Of a stretch of DNA of 7,255 nt, positions 1-5,126 are shown piece by piece. How positions within the stretch are numbered: the stretch's first letter is position 1; the number at the start of each line of letters is the position of its first letter. A program made the translations under genes and the position numbers. The notes under the pieces are model-generated. The model searched no databases, had not been told where the DNA came from, and was given only the letters and a program-made list of their open reading frames with translations. Origin of the DNA: an uncultured bacterium (lineage in GTDB: Bacteria > Patescibacteriota > CALEFQ01); assembly GCA_937877125.1 (NCBI GenBank), contig CALEFQ010000067.1, positions 1 through 7,255 on the forward strand. Reading direction: 5' to 3'.

Positions 1-4
1 GTAT

Positions 5-10
5 TATAAT
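5..10 (+). promoter_or_regulatory. isolated consensus -10 box (TATAAT) at window start
   Basis: A perfect TATAAT lies at 5-10. Any -35 box would fall outside the window. A transcript from here would start near base 17 and run through a foldable segment (36-79) into lepB. It could instead belong to the untranslated end of an upstream gene. Only the hexamer is directly seen. Confidence 0.25.
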
Positions 11-35
11 TTATTTTGGCCCAGTGCGTCAAATG

Positions 36-79
36 CCGGCTGGGGGCAAAATTAGCCGGAATCGGCCTAGTCGGGCTAA
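36..79 (+). other. overlapping inverted repeats upstream of lepB
   Basis: Three short perfect stems overlap here: CCGGCT (36-41) with AGCCGG (54-59); GCCG (55-58) with CGGC (63-66) around a GAAT tetraloop; and TTAGCC (52-57) with GGCTAA (74-79). They share bases, so they cannot all form at once, which is the arrangement expected of a switching leader. The stretch is richer in G+C than the bases around it. It matches no riboswitch family I recognise, and stems this short also arise by chance. Confidence 0.25.
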
Positions 80-103
80 GTAGGTTTACTCTTTTCGCGG
101 CCC

Positions 104-132
104 TTGCCCGGGAGATAAAGATATGCTATTAT
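104..132 (+). promoter_or_regulatory. putative lepB promoter
   Basis: TTGCCC at 104-109 (4 of 6 to TTGACA), a 17-base spacer, then TATTAT at 127-132 (5 of 6). The -10 box is preceded by TG at 124-125, making an extended -10. The predicted transcript start is near 139, giving a leader of only about 15 bases before the chosen lepB ATG at 154. This supports the internal ATG over the upstream TTG-initiated extension. Confidence 0.5.
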
Positions 133-153
133 TTAAGTCGTAAAATCAAATCA

Positions 154-744
154 ATGAATGAACAAAGCGCAAAAATGGACGATCCGCGCCCGGCGTCTAA
201 GCAATCAGGCGGTTCTTTCTTTTGGGAACTTGTCAAAGTGGTTTTGATCGCGGCCATGATTATCATTCCGGTGCGGTATTTCCTGGTTCAGCCGTTTCAG
301 GTAAAAGGGGCCAGTATGGAGCAAAACTTTTCCGACGGCAATTACTTAGTTATTGATGAAATCAGTTATCGTTTCCAGGAAATTGAGCGCGGCGACGTGA
401 TTGTTTTTCGTTATCCTGGGAATCCTCGCGAATATTACATCAAGCGGGTGATAGGTTTGCCGGGCGAGACCGTCAAAATTCAAAACGGGGAAGTCCTGAT
501 TTGCAATAGCGACCATCCGGATTGTTTTGCTCTGGATGAATCCGAGTACCTCAAGCCGCACGAAAGGACCCCAGGCAATAAAGCGTTTGAAATTGACCCC
601 GGTAATTATTTTGTCCTCGGCGACAACCGCAACGCCAGTTCCGATTCGCGCAGTTGGGGAGAATTGCCTCGGGATATGATTATCGGCAAGGTTTTATTGC
701 GAGTTTTCCCGGACTTTGGATTAATTCCCGACACTCATTATTAA
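154..744 (+). CDS. lepB: signal peptidase I (leader peptidase)
   Basis: Membrane-anchored serine protease that removes signal peptides from exported proteins on the outer face of the cytoplasmic membrane. It has 196 residues from the chosen start. One N-terminal membrane segment lies at about 22-45 (FFWELVKVVLIAAMIIIPV...). The catalytic Ser54 lies in GASMEQN (family GxSMxPT) and the catalytic Lys97 in YYIKRVIGLPGE. The conserved box GDNRNASSDSRSWG is at 156-169. The single anchor and length fit the short bacterial type. The frame stays open upstream to a TTG at 16, but residues encoded there (MAQCVKCRLG...) do not resemble signal peptidases, and a promoter-like element lies inside that stretch, so ATG 154 is preferred; ATG 175 is also possible. 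No Shine-Dalgarno is seen. hisS follows after 51 bases. Confidence 0.93.
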   Translation: MNEQSAKMDDPRPASKQSGGSFFWELVKVVLIAAMIIIPVRYFLVQPFQVKGASMEQNFSDGNYLVIDEISYRFQEIERGDVIVFRYPGNPREYYIKRVIGLPGETVKIQNGEVLICNSDHPDCFALDESEYLKPHERTPGNKAFEIDPGNYFVLGDNRNASSDSRSWGELPRDMIIGKVLLRVFPDFGLIPDTHY

Positions 745-745
745 A

Positions 746-751
746 TATAAT
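746..751 (+). promoter_or_regulatory. candidate -10 box for hisS
   Basis: A perfect TATAAT sits directly after the lepB stop, with predicted start near 758 and a leader of about 38 bases. No convincing -35 box is found at 16-18 bases upstream, so hisS may equally be read from the lepB transcript. Confidence 0.25.
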
Positions 752-795
752 CATCCCGTCATTTTTTAGTAAAATTGATGGGTGTTTGAGGTTAT

Positions 796-2238
796 ATGGT
801 AAAAAAGAAACAAGTAGCGCGCCCTAAGCCGAAAAAAGAAGAGCCCGGCCAGGGTAAACAATCGGTTTTAGAACTGAAAGCGACTCCTTTGCGGCGCAAA
901 GATCGCCTACAAAGGCCGCGAGGCATGCATGACTTACTGCCGGAAGACAGCCAATACCACGATTTTATTTTGCGTACCGCCGAATCTGTTTTGGTTTCCC
1001 ACGAATTTGATCATATCGACACTCCGGTAGTTGAAAATGTTAATCTGTTCGCTCGCGCCATCGGTGAAAGCACAGATATTGTCGAAAAAGAAATGTTTTT
1101 GCTTAAAGATCGCGGCGGCGGAGAAAAATTAGCCCTGCGGCCGGAATTTACGGCGGGGTTAGTGCGCGCTTACATTGAAGACGGTTTTAATTCTCGGCCT
1201 CAGCCGGTAAAAATCTATGCCCACGGGCCCCTGTTTCGGGCGGAACGCCCCCAGGCCGGCCGTTTCCGTCAGTTTTACCAATTAGATTTTGAGATTTTTG
1301 GCGGCTCCAAACCGGCACTAGACGTTCAAGTTATTCAATTGACCTGGCGCATTATGGAACGTTTAGGCCTCAAGGGGCTGACGGTCCAAATCAACAGTAT
1401 CGGCTGTCCCGAATGCCGGCCGGCGTACCGGCAGGTTTTGTTGGATTATTACCGGGCCCACGTCAATAAGCTTTGCGCGGATTGCAAAAAAAGGATCAAG
1501 CGCAATCCGTTGCGCTTGCTGGATTGCAAGGAAGAAAAATGCCAGCGCATCGCCCTTAACGCGCCTCAAATGTTTGATAATCTCTGTGAGGCTTGCCATG
1601 ATCATTTCAAACAGGTGCTGGAGATGCTGGACGAATTAGAAATTCCCTATAATCTTAATTCTCGGTTAGTGCGCGGCTTGGATTATTATCGTCGCACGGT
1701 CTTCGAAATTTGGCCGGAGGGGAAGAGCGGCGAGCTAGCCCAGTCAGCCTTGGGCGGCGGGGGACGCTATGATGGCTTAGTGGAATTAATGGGCGGACAG
1801 CCGACGCCGGCTGTGGGGGTCGCGTTCGGGATTGAGCGGGTCCAAGAAGAAATGAAGCGACAAAACATAAAAGCTCCGATTTCTCCGGTCCCTCGGGTTT
1901 TCTTGGCGCAGCTGGGAGAAAAGGCGAAAAAGCAAAGCTTCAAAATTTTTGAAGATCTACACGCAGCCGGAATCGATGTCATGGAATCATTAGGGCGCGA
2001 CAGCCTCAAATCACAGTTAAAACAGGCGGAAAAGAAGCAGGTCCTCTTTACCTTGATTCTCGGCCAGAAAGAAGCGGTTGACGGGACGATGATTGTCCGT
2101 GATATGGCCACTGGCGTTCAGGAAGTCATTTCCCAGGAACAAATGATAAAATACATGCGGCGCCGTCTCCTGGAAAAAGAAAACGAGAAAGCTTCCCTGA
2201 ATAAATCGGCCCAACCCAAGATCGTTCCTAAAACCTAA
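796..2238 (+). CDS. hisS: histidine--tRNA ligase (HisRS)
   Basis: Class II aminoacyl-tRNA synthetase that activates histidine with ATP and charges tRNA-His in the cytoplasm. The 480 residues show motif 1 (PRGMHD, 41-46), the ALRPEFTA stretch (113-120), motif 2 (FRAERPQAGRFRQF, 147-160), the histidine-specific signature LVRGLDYYRRTVFE (291-304), GGRYDGL (322-328) and motif 3 (AVGVAFGIERV, 339-349). An anticodon-binding domain covers about 365-455. Two parts are unlike a minimal HisRS: a Lys/Arg-rich N-terminal extension of about 40 residues before PRG, and a charged tail after about 455. The insertion domain carries eight cysteines in four pairs (204/207, 227/230, 244/249, 264/267), which could bind metal. 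The start is ATG 796, with GAGG at 788-791 only four bases upstream. The product call is secure; the exact start is less so. Confidence 0.97.
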   Translation: MVKKKQVARPKPKKEEPGQGKQSVLELKATPLRRKDRLQRPRGMHDLLPEDSQYHDFILRTAESVLVSHEFDHIDTPVVENVNLFARAIGESTDIVEKEMFLLKDRGGGEKLALRPEFTAGLVRAYIEDGFNSRPQPVKIYAHGPLFRAERPQAGRFRQFYQLDFEIFGGSKPALDVQVIQLTWRIMERLGLKGLTVQINSIGCPECRPAYRQVLLDYYRAHVNKLCADCKKRIKRNPLRLLDCKEEKCQRIALNAPQMFDNLCEACHDHFKQVLEMLDELEIPYNLNSRLVRGLDYYRRTVFEIWPEGKSGELAQSALGGGGRYDGLVELMGGQPTPAVGVAFGIERVQEEMKRQNIKAPISPVPRVFLAQLGEKAKKQSFKIFEDLHAAGIDVMESLGRDSLKSQLKQAEKKQVLFTLILGQKEAVDGTMIVRDMATGVQEVISQEQMIKYMRRRLLEKENEKASLNKSAQPKIVPKT

Positions 2239-2277
2239 TCATCAGTCAATTTCTTTTTTGCTGATAAGCGAAGGCAG

Positions 2278-2299
2278 GATACCGGCTCAATCCGGTATC
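2278..2299 (+). terminator. hairpin after hisS, possible weak terminator
   Basis: A perfect 8-bp inverted repeat, GATACCGG (2278-2285) and CCGGTATC (2292-2299), encloses a 6-base loop CTCAAT. The bases just after are TTGTTATAATT, with a real run of T only at 2314-2320, so it is a poor fit to a rho-independent terminator. Its place between hisS and the mtaB promoter-like boxes fits transcript separation or RNA 3'-end protection. Confidence 0.45.
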
Positions 2300-2300
2300 T

Positions 2301-2309
2301 TGTTATAAT
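2301..2309 (+). promoter_or_regulatory. extended -10 box upstream of mtaB
   Basis: TG-T-TATAAT is a perfect extended -10 motif. It begins two bases after the hisS hairpin, so the -35 region would lie inside the stem, and no -35 match is seen. Predicted start is near 2316, giving a leader of about 27 bases to mtaB. Confidence 0.4.
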
Positions 2310-2336
2310 TGCGATTTTTTTAACCTTTGTTATAGT
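2309..2336 (+). promoter_or_regulatory. second promoter-like element, possible leaderless start of mtaB
   Basis: TTGCGA at 2309-2314 (4 of 6), a 16-base spacer, and TATAGT at 2331-2336 (5 of 6), preceded by TG at 2328-2329. The -10 ends six bases before the mtaB ATG, so a transcript from it would begin at or next to the start codon. The absence of any Shine-Dalgarno at mtaB fits this. Confidence 0.3.
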
Positions 2337-2342
2337 AGCGCC

Positions 2343-3587
2343 ATGGCTGTGAAAAAAGGCTACCGGTTAGCCATCAAAACAATCGGGTGCCGCTTGAATC
2401 AAGCGGAAAGCCAAGATCTGGCCGCTCAATTGGACCAGGCCGGTTTTAGGATTGTTTCCGAAAAATCAGCCGCGGATATATTGGTGGTCAATAGTTGTGC
2501 CGTTACCCTGGCCGCAACTCGGAAATCTCGCCAGGTGTTGCGGGCGTATCGGCACCGCTGGCCGCGCACCGCGGTGGTAGTTTTAGGCTGTAGCGAGCCG
2601 GAGCTTCGGGCCTTGCCGGAATTAAGTTTAGCCATCAACCGGATCGACAAAAACCGGGCAGCTGAAATAATCAAGAAGCATTTTAGATTTCCGGAAAAGC
2701 AAAAAAGAAAAATCCAGGCGAAATTATTAAATCGCCGGACTCGGGCCTTGCTGAAAATTCAAGACGGGTGTGACGAGTTTTGCACTTATTGCATTGTCCC
2801 TTTCCGTCGGGGGAAACCGCACAGCGTGCCCCTGTCAAAGGTTTTAGCCAATATCAGAAAATGGGACGCTGTCGGGGTAAAGGAAATTGTCTTAACGGGA
2901 GTTCATATCGGCGGTTACCGCTCTCGGGGCGTGGATTTTGCCGGCCTGGTGAGAAAAATTTTAGAACAATCAGGGATTCCCCGGATCCGATTTAGTTCCC
3001 TAGAACCGCAACACTTGACCCCGGAGATTGTGGCCCTGTTTCGTTCCCCGCGCGTTTGTCCGTTCCTGCATCTGCCGATCCAAAGCGGACAAGATGAAAT
3101 TTTGGCCGCGATGCATCGGCGCTATTCGGTGGCCCGGCTGATTAGCCTGGTCCGAAGTGTCCGAAAAGTAGTTCCAAAGATTTTTCTCTCGACTGACGTT
3201 ATCGTTGGTTTTCCGGGGGAGACGGAGGCGCATTTTCGCCGGACGGTAGCCTTATGCCGCCGTTTACACTTTGCGAAAATCCACGTTTTTAGCTATTCTA
3301 TAAGAGAAGGAACTAGAGCTAGTCTCTATCCGAATCAGCTTGGACCCGAGACTATCGCGCGCCGGAGTCGCCTGTTGCGGCGTGTTAGCGATCGGCTTAA
3401 TCTGGAGTACCGCCAGCGCCAAGTCGGCAAACAGGCGGCCGTATTGCTGGAGACTCCCCGGGCAGGAATAAGCCGGGACGGGCTCAAAATAAGTCTGGAT
3501 CCTGGCGGCAAAACAAATACCGAAGTGATCGCTCAAATCACGGCGGTCACGGCTAACCAAACGTTGGCCAAATTAATTCGTCATTAG
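2343..3587 (+). CDS. mtaB: tRNA t6A37 methylthiotransferase MtaB (radical SAM)
   Basis: Converts t6A to ms2t6A at position 37 of ANN-decoding tRNAs, using two iron-sulfur clusters and S-adenosylmethionine. The 414 residues show the N-terminal methylthiotransferase domain with cluster ligands Cys16 (TIGCRLNQAES), Cys52 (VNSCAVT) and Cys83 (VLGC), and the radical-SAM CxxxCxxC at Cys143, Cys147 and Cys150 (QDGCDEFCTYCIVPFRRG). EIVLTGVHIGGY, RFSSLEP, HLPIQSGQDEIL and TDVIVGFPGET follow. About 355-412 is a short TRAM-like RNA-binding end. TIGCRLNQ, the CAVT...RKSRQ spacing and LTGVHIG favour MtaB over its relatives MiaB and RimO. It is slightly shorter than usual. ATG 2343 has no Shine-Dalgarno. 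The HIT gene follows after 36 bases, as in Clostridia-type gene orders. Confidence 0.93.
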   Translation: MAVKKGYRLAIKTIGCRLNQAESQDLAAQLDQAGFRIVSEKSAADILVVNSCAVTLAATRKSRQVLRAYRHRWPRTAVVVLGCSEPELRALPELSLAINRIDKNRAAEIIKKHFRFPEKQKRKIQAKLLNRRTRALLKIQDGCDEFCTYCIVPFRRGKPHSVPLSKVLANIRKWDAVGVKEIVLTGVHIGGYRSRGVDFAGLVRKILEQSGIPRIRFSSLEPQHLTPEIVALFRSPRVCPFLHLPIQSGQDEILAAMHRRYSVARLISLVRSVRKVVPKIFLSTDVIVGFPGETEAHFRRTVALCRRLHFAKIHVFSYSIREGTRASLYPNQLGPETIARRSRLLRRVSDRLNLEYRQRQVGKQAAVLLETPRAGISRDGLKISLDPGGKTNTEVIAQITAVTANQTLAKLIRH

Positions 3588-3609
3588 CTTTAAGCCAAAG
3601 ACTAATGAC
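3580..3609 (+). repeat. inverted repeat spanning the mtaB stop codon
   Basis: GTCATTAG (3580-3587) pairs perfectly with CTAATGAC (3602-3609). Inside it CTTT (3588-3591) pairs with AAAG (3597-3600) around a five-base loop AAGCC, with one unpaired A at 3601. That is a 12-bp stem with one bulge, starting in the last codons of mtaB. No T-run follows, so it is not a classic terminator. It could mark RNA processing or stability between mtaB and the HIT gene. Confidence 0.5.
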
Positions 3610-3610
3610 T

Positions 3611-3616
3611 GAAGGG
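3611..3616 (+). promoter_or_regulatory. Shine-Dalgarno site of the HIT gene
   Basis: GAAGGG lies seven bases before ATG 3624. It is one of few recognisable ribosome sites in the host part of the window, and it fixes the start of the HIT gene. Confidence 0.5.
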
Positions 3617-3623
3617 CACTAAT

Positions 3624-3968
3624 ATGGATGATTGTATTTTTTGCAAAATTATCGCCGGGAAATCTCTCGCCGATTTTGTTTACCAGGGGAAAAAGGTTGT
3701 TGCTTTCCGGAACATCAATCCGCTCGCGCCCACTCACATCTTGATTGTGCCGAAGCGCCATGTTGCCTCGGTTTCCGAACTGGAAGAGCAGGATCAATCC
3801 GCCGCGGCCGAGATGCTTCTGTGTGTCAGGCAAATCGCGGCGCGCGAAGGCGTAGCGGAGACGGGCTTTAAATTAGTAATTAATAGAGGCGGCCCCCACG
3901 TGGAAATGCTGGTCCCGCACTTGCATATGCATCTGATCGGGGGAAAAGAATTAAAAGGCGAAATATAG
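3624..3968 (+). CDS. HIT-family (HINT-like) nucleotide hydrolase
   Basis: Small cytoplasmic histidine-triad protein of 114 residues, the usual HINT length. Family members hydrolyse adenosine phosphoramidates and related nucleotides; the cellular substrate here is unknown. The N-terminus CIFCKIIAG has the Cys4/Cys7 pair. NINPLAPTHILIVPKRH (30-46) is the typical central block. The triad HLHMHLIGG has His99, His101 and His103, with His101 the expected nucleophile. The residues just before the triad are unusual: relatives carry Q-[ST]-V-x-H, but here it is M95-L96-V97-P98-H99, so the usual Gln and Ser/Thr are replaced. Activity may therefore differ. It lies between mtaB and rpsU, a position HIT genes hold in several Firmicutes, and the next gene starts 18 bases later. 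Confidence 0.92.
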   Translation: MDDCIFCKIIAGKSLADFVYQGKKVVAFRNINPLAPTHILIVPKRHVASVSELEEQDQSAAAEMLLCVRQIAAREGVAETGFKLVINRGGPHVEMLVPHLHMHLIGGKELKGEI

Positions 3969-3979
3969 TAATCTAATAT
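3951..3979 (+). promoter_or_regulatory. weak promoter-like element before the 150-residue gene
   Basis: TTAAAA at 3951-3956 (4 of 6), a 17-base spacer, and TAATAT at 3974-3979. The next ATG (3987) is seven bases past the -10, the distance expected for a leaderless message, and no Shine-Dalgarno is present. The region is AT-rich, so matches come easily; read-through from the HIT gene is the simpler view. Confidence 0.22.
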
Positions 3980-3986
3980 TAAAATT

Positions 3987-4439
3987 ATGGCTCGAGAATC
4001 AATGCCGATCGGCGACCCGTCAAAAATGATAGCCAAAGAACAAGTGTCATCGGCTCAGTTCTTCAAAGGCGAAATGCCCCGACCGGAGCTTGCGGCGATG
4101 CCGGTTTTAGAGCTTTCGCCAGAGACAATTACCGAGCGAAAAGACCTGCTTCGAGAGAAGGCCTTGGAATATCGCCAGCGCAAGCAGAAAAAAATGGAAA
4201 AACTGCCCAAAGAGTATCGGCAGAATCTGGTTTTTCGCGATGCTTTTGCCAAACAATTATTAGCGGATCAATTAGTGGCGCGGGATCGGGTTGATCCCCA
4301 GCGCATATTCAATGCCTTACAAGATTATTTTTCCGGAGACTACACTCCGGAAGAATTTCAGGAAGCATACGTTGTTATTAAAGATTATGTCGAGACTGGA
4401 GGAATGAAAGTTACCCAGCCAGAGAAAAAACGCGACTAA
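3987..4439 (+). CDS. unrecognised charged, helical protein of 150 residues
   Basis: I do not recognise a family. The protein has no signal peptide, membrane segment or cysteine. Residues 1-45 are Pro/Met-rich and probably flexible. Residues 48-75 are densely charged (TERKDLLREKALEYRQRKQKK) and likely one long helix. Residues 80-140 (RDAFAKQLLADQLV, DPQRIFNALQDYF, TPEEFQEAYVVIKDYV) look like a compact bundle of amphipathic helices. A basic tail ends the protein. Codon use is like that of its neighbours, and the frame stays open between the HIT gene (18 bases upstream) and the rpsU leader, so it is probably a real lineage-specific gene. Its position among translation genes hints at, but does not show, a ribosome-linked role. 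ATG 4002 is an alternative start. Confidence 0.7.
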   Translation: MARESMPIGDPSKMIAKEQVSSAQFFKGEMPRPELAAMPVLELSPETITERKDLLREKALEYRQRKQKKMEKLPKEYRQNLVFRDAFAKQLLADQLVARDRVDPQRIFNALQDYFSGDYTPEEFQEAYVVIKDYVETGGMKVTQPEKKRD

Positions 4440-4504
4440 CTTTCTTGAAGCGCCAGCCGACAGTAAGAATAATTCCAGATTAAACCAATTTAATTGGGAG
4501 ATTT

Positions 4505-4573
4505 ATGGCAAGCAAATCGCTTTGCCGCGGCACTGGGTATTTACCAATCATCATCGGATGTCCGTCACTATGA
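4505..4573 (+). CDS. possible 22-residue leader peptide
   Basis: ATG 4505 follows GGGAG (4496-4500) by four bases and encodes MASKSLCRGTGYLPIIIGCP plus SL, ending in TGA at 4571-4573. No family is recognised. The stop lies within the right arm of the ATCATCAT/ATGATGAT repeat, so a ribosome finishing here would block that hairpin, as in attenuation. Twenty-two open codons can occur by chance; the ribosome site and the stop placement are the only support. Confidence 0.25.
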   Translation: MASKSLCRGTGYLPIIIGCPSL

Positions 4574-4577
4574 TGAT
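4547..4577 (+). repeat. 8-bp inverted repeat with inner stem
   Basis: ATCATCAT (4547-4554) pairs perfectly with ATGATGAT (4570-4577). The 15-base loop can form a further CGG/CCG stem around ATGT. TTTTT follows eight bases after the stem at 4585-4589. It could be a weak terminator or attenuator, but the stem is AT-rich and the T-run is offset. Confidence 0.35.
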
Positions 4578-4612
4578 CACTTGATTTTTGAAAAAACCAG
4601 ATACAAATAGAA

Positions 4613-4654
4613 GCCCCAATCAGGGAACGGGGCGAATTAACAGGGGAGCTGTAA
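4613..4654 (+). other. pair of adjacent hairpins, candidate structured RNA
   Basis: GCCCC (4613-4617) pairs with GGGGC (4629-4633) around an 11-base loop. Three bases later, TTAACAG (4637-4643) pairs with CTGTAA (4649-4654), with one bulged A and loop GGGAG. The segment to about 4675 is G-rich against its AT-rich surroundings. It matches no known RNA class I can name. It lies upstream of the rpsU promoter, so it would belong to the preceding transcript. Confidence 0.28.
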
Positions 4655-4681
4655 CAAGTGGTGACCAGAGGCGGTTAATCT

Positions 4682-4710
4682 TTGACATTTTTTAATCTTT
4701 ATATTACTAT
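4682..4710 (+). promoter_or_regulatory. rpsU promoter
   Basis: A perfect -35 TTGACA (4682-4687), a 17-base AT-rich spacer and -10 TACTAT (4705-4710, 4 of 6) form one of the two best sigma70-type promoters in the window. The predicted start is near 4717, giving a leader of about 77 bases before the rpsU ATG. It implies that rpsU-yqeY can be transcribed independently of mtaB and the HIT gene. Confidence 0.6.
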
Positions 4711-4716
4711 TTAGGT

Positions 4717-4754
4717 ACCGATTGAGGTCTTATCCTTTTTAAATAAAGGTCGGT
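4717..4754 (+). promoter_or_regulatory. foldable 5' leader of rpsU mRNA
   Basis: ACCGA (4717-4721) pairs with TCGGT (4750-4754). CCTTT (4734-4738) pairs with AAAGG (4745-4749) around TTAAAT, and the two 3' arms are contiguous so the helices can stack, with a 12-base bulge on the left side. The outer stem begins at the predicted first transcribed base. This could be an S21-binding autoregulatory leader or just a stabilising 5' stem; nothing in the sequence decides between them. Confidence 0.4.
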
Positions 4755-4781
4755 TTAATTTGATAAATTTGCATTGAAAGA

Positions 4782-4788
4782 GAGGTGA
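4782..4788 (+). promoter_or_regulatory. strong Shine-Dalgarno site of rpsU
   Basis: GAGGTGA is a seven-base complement to the canonical 16S rRNA 3' end and lies five bases before ATG 4794. It settles the start: an in-frame GTG at 4785 is part of this site, not the initiator. It is far stronger than the sites of the neighbouring genes. Confidence 0.75.
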
Positions 4789-4793
4789 GCTTA

Positions 4794-5117
4794 ATGGTTG
4801 AAGTAAAACGAAAAGATCGCGAATCAATTGAAGGCATGATTAGGCGCTTTACCAAGAAATTACAACAAAGCGGCAATATTTATCGTGCTCGTAAAATGCG
4901 TTTCCACCAGAAAACTAAGAGTCGGACGGTTTTAAAAGAAGAGGCCAAACGCAAAAATATGATCATGGAACGGCGTGAGTATCTGAAAAAACTTGGTCGT
5001 TTTGGTATGCACAAATTCCGCCGCAGCCAGCAGCGGATTTTCCAAATGAGGCGTCCGAAAGCCCTGGAGAAGAAGCACGCATTAACATCCAAGGCGCCGC
5101 AGGCTTCCGCTAAATAG
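4794..5117 (+). CDS. rpsU: 30S ribosomal protein bS21, with long C-terminal extension
   Basis: Small-subunit protein that sits near the 16S rRNA 3' end and mRNA exit site and aids initiation. The first ~60 residues match S21: MVEVKRKDRESIEGMIRRFT, then a basic helix with SGNIYRARKMRFHQKTKSRTVLKEEAKRKN. Usual bacterial S21 is about 55-70 residues; this one has 107, with a basic, helical tail (EYLKKLGRFGMHKFRRSQQRIF... to ...SAK). It is preceded by its own promoter, a foldable leader and the best ribosome site in the host part of the window. yqeY starts nine bases after the stop, as in Firmicutes. The call rests on the N-terminal half and on gene order. Confidence 0.88.
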   Translation: MVEVKRKDRESIEGMIRRFTKKLQQSGNIYRARKMRFHQKTKSRTVLKEEAKRKNMIMERREYLKKLGRFGMHKFRRSQQRIFQMRRPKALEKKHALTSKAPQASAK

Positions 5118-5126
5118 ATCAAAAAA

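Larger units (their letters stand above)
4440..4681. other. non-coding gap before the rpsU promoter
   Basis: No established gene is seen on either strand in this stretch. It holds a 13-base palindrome with CCAATT and AATTGG arms (4485-4497), a 22-codon reading frame with a ribosome site (4505-4573), an 8-bp inverted repeat (4547-4577), and a GC-rich hairpin pair (4613-4654), each listed separately. No tRNA signature was found. For a genome with otherwise tight spacing this is a large gap, so an RNA or small protein here is plausible. Confidence 0.5.

Noticed and set aside
16..153. N-terminal extension of lepB from a TTG at 16
   Set aside because: The 46 extra residues do not resemble a signal peptidase, precede the membrane anchor by an unusual distance, and overlap a promoter-like element at 104-132.
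1363..2214. Long reading frames on the minus strand opposite hisS
   Set aside because: They mirror a strongly conserved gene, lack family motifs and ribosome sites, and are expected shadows of its codon pattern. The same holds for other antisense frames across lepB, mtaB, the HIT gene, rpsU and yqeY.
4588..4725. TTG-initiated frame through the rpsU upstream gap
   Set aside because: It has no ribosome site and no family resemblance, and it runs through the promoter region; it is better explained by a chance absence of stops.
4785..4793. GTG start for rpsU
   Set aside because: The GTG lies within the GAGGTGA ribosome site; ATG 4794 has the correct spacing and starts the conserved MVEVKRKD.
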